From JAJFVC01 sp039698075 (GTDB lineage: Bacteria > Planctomycetota > Planctomycetia > Pirellulales > Thermoguttaceae): a stretch of 10,981 bases of DNA. The stretch is from positions 1-10,981 of the forward strand of contig JBDKTJ010000113.1 of the NCBI GenBank assembly GCA_039698075.1, written 5' to 3'. The number at the start of each line of letters is the position of its first letter. Within the stretch, counting starts at the first letter, position 1. The notes under the pieces are model-generated. The model was not told where the DNA came from. It was given only the letters and a program-made list of their open reading frames with translations, and made no database searches. The translations under genes were made by a program, and so were the position numbers. Below, one piece after another: positions 6,549 to 10,981 of the stretch.

Positions 6549-6687
6549 GCCAGGAAGGCGAAAACATCGAAACAGGTCCACACCGTAGCGAAAGTGCCGG
6601 TAGACGCAGACCAACGACAAATGCGTGACCTTAAGACTTGCGTCGCTTTTGGTTTTCCGCGGTTTTATTTAGTCGGTCCGTCATCAC

Positions 6688-6703
6688 AGCCGTCTTAACG
6701 GCT
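6688..6703. repeat. small hairpin spanning the dehydratase stop codon
   Basis: AGCCGT, loop CTTA, ACGGCT: perfect 6-base arms with the TAA stop inside the loop. In the minus-strand direction no U-run follows, so it does not look like an intrinsic terminator. It may slow 3' decay where the toxin-antitoxin pair begins. Confidence 0.3.
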
Positions 6704-7149
6704 TGCGGCGGTGCAGGCGAACTCGAATCGAACGGCCAGCCGGCCGTCGACCGTCACTTTGGCCTTCAAAAAAAACGCGTCGGCCAATCGTTCGGTCAGT
6801 TCGACCTCCATGACGATGGTTTCACCGGGCCGGACCATCCGTTTCAGTCGGACGTCGTTGATCCGCGTGGCGACGGGGATCTTTTTTGGGGAAGTCGGAT
6901 TGCCGGCGGTCGCGTCTTCCTTGTTTTGAGACAAGATCGACGCCAGCAGGATTGCGCCGCATTGCATCGCCGCTTCGCACAACAGCACGCCCGGCACCAG
7001 CGGAAAATCGGGATAGTGGCCGGCGAAGAACCACTCGTCGCCACGGAACGTCTTTCGGCCGACGATCCGCCGATCGGTTCGCTCCGTGACTTCATCGACC
7101 AGCAAAAATGGGTCGCGATGCGGAATGGCGTCGAGGATTTCTTGGTGGG

Positions 7150-7153
<4 letters not shown>
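6695..7153 (-). CDS. FabZ-like 3-hydroxyacyl-ACP dehydratase (hotdog fold)
   Basis: This 152-residue protein would remove water from a 3-hydroxyacyl-ACP to give a trans-2-enoyl-ACP. The FabZ signatures are present: IPHRDPFLLVDEV (10-22) at the start, and FAGHYPDFPLVPGVLLCEAA (43-62) containing the catalytic His46 and Glu60, followed by MQCGAILLAS. The length matches FabZ (about 145-150). A short insertion near residues 77-90 (NKEDATAGNPTSPKK) separates the two halves of the hotdog. Start ATG overlaps the upstream CrtI-like stop as ATGA, and AAGGGG lies about 8 bases upstream, so the genes are co-translated. Context in a cluster with its own KS, ACP and reductase suggests a pathway-dedicated enzyme rather than the housekeeping FabZ. 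Related hotdog dehydratases such as HadB-type or FabA-like forms are less likely given the sequence. Confidence 0.88.
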
Positions 7154-8577
<1,424 letters not shown>

Positions 8578-8582
8578 GATGA

Positions 8583-9956
8583 CTATTTCAACAGGTGTCG
8601 ATTGGCGATGCTGATGCCGCTGATGATCGTGCCGACGATGCCGACCAGGCCTTGATCGTTGCCGCAAATGAACAGATTGTTCAATCGCGTGGTGCCGTCG
8701 CGGCTCTTTTGGGCCGATCCATAAATCGCGCCGTCGGCGTGGCCGGTGAACCGATGGATGGTGCGCGGCGTGAACAGGTCGGTCTCGACCACCGCGCGGC
8801 GGAAGTCGGGCACGAATCGGGCCGCGGAGGCCGAAAGTTGCTCGTAGCAGCGGGCTTTTTCTTCGCGGTAGCGGTCCGGATCGAGCGCGGCCCAGCGGTC
8901 GAAATTGGCCAACGCGGAGATGCGGATCATGCCCTCGCTCAACGGCTCGGAATACGCGAAATTGTTCGGCGAGCAGACGGTGCCGCTGCGGAAGTCGGTC
9001 AACTCGTCCGGCTTCTCGTAGTGGAACTTTTCCGAATCGTTGAAGAAGACGATCGTTTTGTCGTAGCCCAACTCGCCGGGCGGCGTGTTCAAGATCGAAA
9101 TCGATTCGACGAACGACAGCCGGCCGGGCGGCGACTGCGGCTGCTCGGCTTCGTCGTCGCACAACTGCATCGTCTCGGCCCAACCGGCCGACGACAGCAC
9201 GTTGCGCGTTTCGATTTCCGACCCGTCCTGCAACACGACTTTGCGCACCGCGTTGCTTTCGACGGCGATTCGTTCGACCGCCGCCCGCAGACGCAGTTCG
9301 CCGCCGAGATCCTTGAAACGCCGGACGAGCATTTTGAGGATCATTTGGATTCCGGTCAGCGGTCGCGCGAGGCCCTCGAGAAAAATCGCGCGGAACAAAA
9401 TGCTGAATTGATCGAAGTCGATGTCGTGCTCGCGGGCGCCGCCGTAAAACAGGATCGGGCAAAACAGCATTTCGACCAGCAGCGGATCGTCGATGATTTC
9501 GCCGACCACCTGGCGGGCGGACCGATTCGCGCCGGACGCCCCGAACTGATCGTAATCGTGCAGCGACGAGACCAACCGCCGGAAATTGTCGACCTGTCGC
9601 GGAAACCGCAGCCGGACTTCCGATTCGAACAGTTCGAATTCGTTCGAGAATTGGAGGATCGCGCCGGGAAAGACGATGGCCGAGCCCAACTGGGGCGCCA
9701 AGGCCCAATCTTCCCACGTGACGCGCAACTGCCGCAAGAGCCGCGCGAACGGGCCGCGACGCGAGCCTTTCGGCGCGAAGTTGGTCACGGCGTGCAGGCC
9801 CACGTCGTAGGTGCGGCCGCCCTGGCGATAAAACGAGTTGAGCCCGCCGATGACGCTGTGCCGTTCGAGGATGCAGACGCGCTTGCCGAAATGGGCCAGG
9901 CGGATGCCCGCGGCCAGTCCCGACATTCCGGCGCCAATGATGACCGTGTCGTACAT
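8583..9956 (-). CDS. CrtI-like (phytoene desaturase family) FAD oxidoreductase, paralogue 2
   Basis: This 457-residue flavoprotein begins MYDTVIIGAGMSGLAAGIRL, with the GxGxxG motif at 8-13 and Glu31 (CILERH), followed by GGLNSFYRQGGRTYDVGLHA. The C terminus has FICGNDQGLVGIVGTIISG, the family's second FAD-contacting region. It is clearly in the same superfamily as the next gene downstream (8577-7150), but the two differ throughout. They are therefore two separate functions or a heteromeric pair, not a recent duplication. I chose ATG at 9956; a TTG two codons earlier (9962) is an alternative. The start lies 10 bases from the base of a large hairpin, and no purine-rich ribosome site precedes it (GCCCTTGCCC). 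The substrate is unknown; in context an acyl chain on ACP or derived from it is likely. Confidence 0.83.
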   Translation of the reverse strand: MYDTVIIGAGMSGLAAGIRLAHFGKRVCILERHSVIGGLNSFYRQGGRTYDVGLHAVTNFAPKGSRRGPFARLLRQLRVTWEDWALAPQLGSAIVFPGAILQFSNEFELFESEVRLRFPRQVDNFRRLVSSLHDYDQFGASGANRSARQVVGEIIDDPLLVEMLFCPILFYGGAREHDIDFDQFSILFRAIFLEGLARPLTGIQMILKMLVRRFKDLGGELRLRAAVERIAVESNAVRKVVLQDGSEIETRNVLSSAGWAETMQLCDDEAEQPQSPPGRLSFVESISILNTPPGELGYDKTIVFFNDSEKFHYEKPDELTDFRSGTVCSPNNFAYSEPLSEGMIRISALANFDRWAALDPDRYREEKARCYEQLSASAARFVPDFRRAVVETDLFTPRTIHRFTGHADGAIYGSAQKSRDGTTRLNNLFICGNDQGLVGIVGTIISGISIANRHLLK

Positions 9957-9966
9957 GGGCAAGGGC

Positions 9967-10047
9967 AGGGATTAGAGATTAGGGATTAGGGATTAGAACT
10001 CGACGGCGTTGTCTTCTCTAATCCCCAATCCCTAATCTCTAATCCCT
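9967..10047. repeat. large hairpin built of inverted GGGATTA heptamers between ACP and CrtI-like genes
   Basis: Left arm 9967-9997 is four heptamers (GGGATTA, GAGATTA, GGGATTA, GGGATTA) and right arm 10017-10047 is their inverted copy (TAATCCC, CAATCCC, TAATCTC, TAATCCC). The 31-base arms have one mismatch (9988/10026), which becomes a G-U pair in the minus-strand message, so all 31 positions pair there. The loop is 19 bases (9998-10016). It begins 5 bases after the ACP stop codon. In that direction no U-run follows, so it is not a standard terminator. Likely effects are to stabilise the ACP message or lower downstream translation; a mobile palindrome is the alternative. Confidence 0.85.
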
Positions 10048-10052
10048 CTTTT

Positions 10053-10304
10053 TCACAGATCTTTCATTCTCGGTTCCAAATAACGCACCGTGCTGGCCAT
10101 GCTAGCCAGTTCGGTATACTGTTCTTCGGGAATCTGGATGCGATAGCGTTTGCGCAGCTCCATCACGATGTCGAGGAAGTCCATGCTGTCCATTTCGAGC
10201 TGCTCGCGGAAAGGCACGTCCTCCTTCAAATTGCTGAGGTCTTCGTCGGGGGCGATGTCGGCGAGGATATGGAGCACGGCTTGTCGGATTTCTGCTGCCG
10301 TCAT
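10053..10304 (-). CDS. acyl carrier protein
   Basis: This 83-residue acidic helical protein carries the growing acyl chain on a 4'-phosphopantetheine arm. The attachment site is Ser40 in LEMDSMDFLDIVMEL (36-50), the DSM-type motif with a hydrophobic helix II after it. The N terminus MTAAEIRQAVLHILADIAPD (1-20) forms helix I. The C-terminal region (RIQIPEEQYTELASMASTV) matches the ACP fold. Length is normal (about 78-85). I chose the ATG at 10304, with GGAG 8 bases upstream; the frame is open further upstream to 10397, but that stretch shows no ACP-like sequence. DSM is a less common variant of the housekeeping DSL motif, which fits a dedicated ACP. It follows the ketosynthase after about 96 bases, and the heptamer hairpin starts 5 bases after its stop. 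Confidence 0.92.
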   Translation of the reverse strand: MTAAEIRQAVLHILADIAPDEDLSNLKEDVPFREQLEMDSMDFLDIVMELRKRYRIQIPEEQYTELASMASTVRYLEPRMKDL

Positions 10305-10400
10305 GGCTGATTCTCCGTCAGAGGTGGAGTCAGGCGGGCAGACGCGCAAATCGGAGATTCCTGAGGAACCGCAAGCGATCGCGTCTGACCTCTGCACTTT

Positions 10401-10981
10401 TTATATTTGTTGGACAATGACTACGGAATTGATTCCCAACATTCCGAACGAATTGTTCAGAATGGTGCGCACGGTTCCCAACTGCCGAGGCTGATTGGCC
10501 ACGAGGCCGGGCAACTCGCACTTGGGATCGAGGTGATCGAGGTTGATCGTGGCGTGGCATACGCCGTCGTCGAAGGCGGGCAGGTTGCCGGCCAATTCCA
10601 ACGCGCCGGCGGCGCCCATCGCGTGGCCGATGAAACTCTTGGTGTTGTTCATGGCCGTGTGGCGGCCGTTGTTGCCCCAAACGCGTCGCAAAGCGTCGCA
10701 CTCTTGGGCGTCGCCCGAGGCGGTGCCGGTCGCATGGGTGCTGACGATGCTGATTTCCTCGGGCGAGAGTCCGGCGCGACGCAACGCTAGGTGGATGCAC
10801 TCGGCCTGCCGCGTCGGATCGGGCAGCACGAAATCGGTGGCGTCGCTGTTCATGGCGTAGCCGACCACCTCGCCGTAGATTTTCGCGCCGCGGGCCCGGG
10901 CGTCGCTAAGCCGCTCCAAGACGAACAGACAGCCGCCCTCGGCCACCACGATGCCGTTGCGATCGACGTCGAACGGCCGGC
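10401..10981 (-). CDS. FabF-like beta-ketoacyl-ACP synthase, 3' half only (gene enters from the right edge)
   Basis: The visible C-terminal 192 residues of a condensing enzyme extend the acyl chain using malonyl-ACP. The frame is open to the right edge and begins RPFDVDRNGIVVAEGG, the FabF/KAS-II signature that precedes the C-terminal half, so the start and the catalytic Cys lie outside the window. Catalytic His is at visible residue 82 (VSTHATGTASGD) and Lys114/His119 in NTKSFIGHAMGAAGALE. The His-to-His spacing of 37 equals that of E. coli FabF (303/340). The gating loop near the end reads NSFGMLGIN where FabF has NSFGFGGTN, so the gate residue Phe400 is replaced by Met. This suggests unusual chain or partner specificity. 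A GTG at 10949 is not the true start, because conserved residues continue upstream of it. This is the first visible gene of the minus-strand cluster. Confidence 0.9.
   Translation of the reverse strand, partial: RPFDVDRNGIVVAEGGCLFVLERLSDARARGAKIYGEVVGYAMNSDATDFVLPDPTRQAECIHLALRRAGLSPEEISIVSTHATGTASGDAQECDALRRVWGNNGRHTAMNNTKSFIGHAMGAAGALELAGNLPAFDDGVCHATINLDHLDPKCELPGLVANQPRQLGTVRTILNNSFGMLGINSVVIVQQI

Noticed and set aside
8578..9717. N-terminal extension of the first CrtI-like protein to 855 residues
   Set aside because: The extra part lies wholly inside the other CrtI-like gene in a different frame, and the flavin-binding fold begins right after the ATG at 8577.
8595..9989. A long plus-strand open frame (about 464 codons) opposite the second CrtI-like gene
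   Set aside because: Same reason: an antisense shadow of a recognised flavoprotein gene with no family features of its own.
9967..9997. Telomere-like TTAGGG repeat
   Set aside because: The period is 7 (GGGATTA), not 6, it is only four units, and it is mirrored as a hairpin inside a bacterial operon.
9967..10055. Heptamer hairpin plus CTTTTT as an intrinsic terminator
   Set aside because: The T-run follows the stem only in the plus direction, where no gene ends. In the direction of the operon there is no U-run, so I call it a repeat hairpin.
10305..10400. Regulatory element between ketosynthase and ACP from CAGAGGT/ACCTCTG arms
   Set aside because: The arms are only 7 bases and about 60 bases apart, too weak in a GC-rich gap to support a call.

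Overview
The window looks like chromosomal DNA from a planctomycete, probably Pirellulales-like. The reasons are moderately high GC, a BlaI/M56-peptidase pair whose peptidase carries a long string of carboxypeptidase-regulatory-like repeats, frequent weak Shine-Dalgarno sites, and a fatty-acid-type gene cassette with two phytoene-desaturase-like flavoproteins. This is inference from gene content; no marker gene is present.

Left part (1-3741), minus strand: a possible fragment of another gene at the extreme left edge, then a two-gene operon of a BlaI/MecI-type repressor (3367-3741) followed by a large membrane M56 (BlaR1-like) metallopeptidase (210-3338). The peptidase has no penicillin-binding sensor domain and instead has about seven Ig-like modules. 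A good sigma70-type promoter with an embedded perfect 8-4-8 palindrome lies upstream of blaI.

Middle (3742-4972): a divergent intergenic region with a G9 and a C11 tract flanking an imperfect inverted repeat, then a plus-strand operon of an SdpR-like ArsR-family repressor (4002-4292) and an SdpI-like membrane protein (4289-4972). The two overlap by ATGA and have their own promoter and a perfect 9-6-9 operator-like palindrome.

Right part (4977-10981), all minus strand. Read in the direction of transcription it holds a FabF-like ketosynthase (3' half only, gene enters from the right edge), an acyl carrier protein, two different CrtI-like FAD oxidoreductases, a FabZ-like dehydratase, a PIN-type toxin-antitoxin pair with lower GC, and a FabI-like enoyl reductase. 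A 31-bp-arm hairpin made of inverted GGGATTA heptamers lies between the ACP and the first CrtI-like gene.

The KS-ACP-CrtI-CrtI-FabZ-FabI set has a carrier protein, condensation, dehydration, reduction and flavin-dependent desaturation or isomerisation. No ketoreductase is visible inside the window. This is the logic of a dedicated unusual-fatty-acid or polyene pathway, and it resembles in composition the cassettes proposed for ladderane lipids in anammox planctomycetes. It is the most interesting part of the window. The product cannot be read from the sequence.
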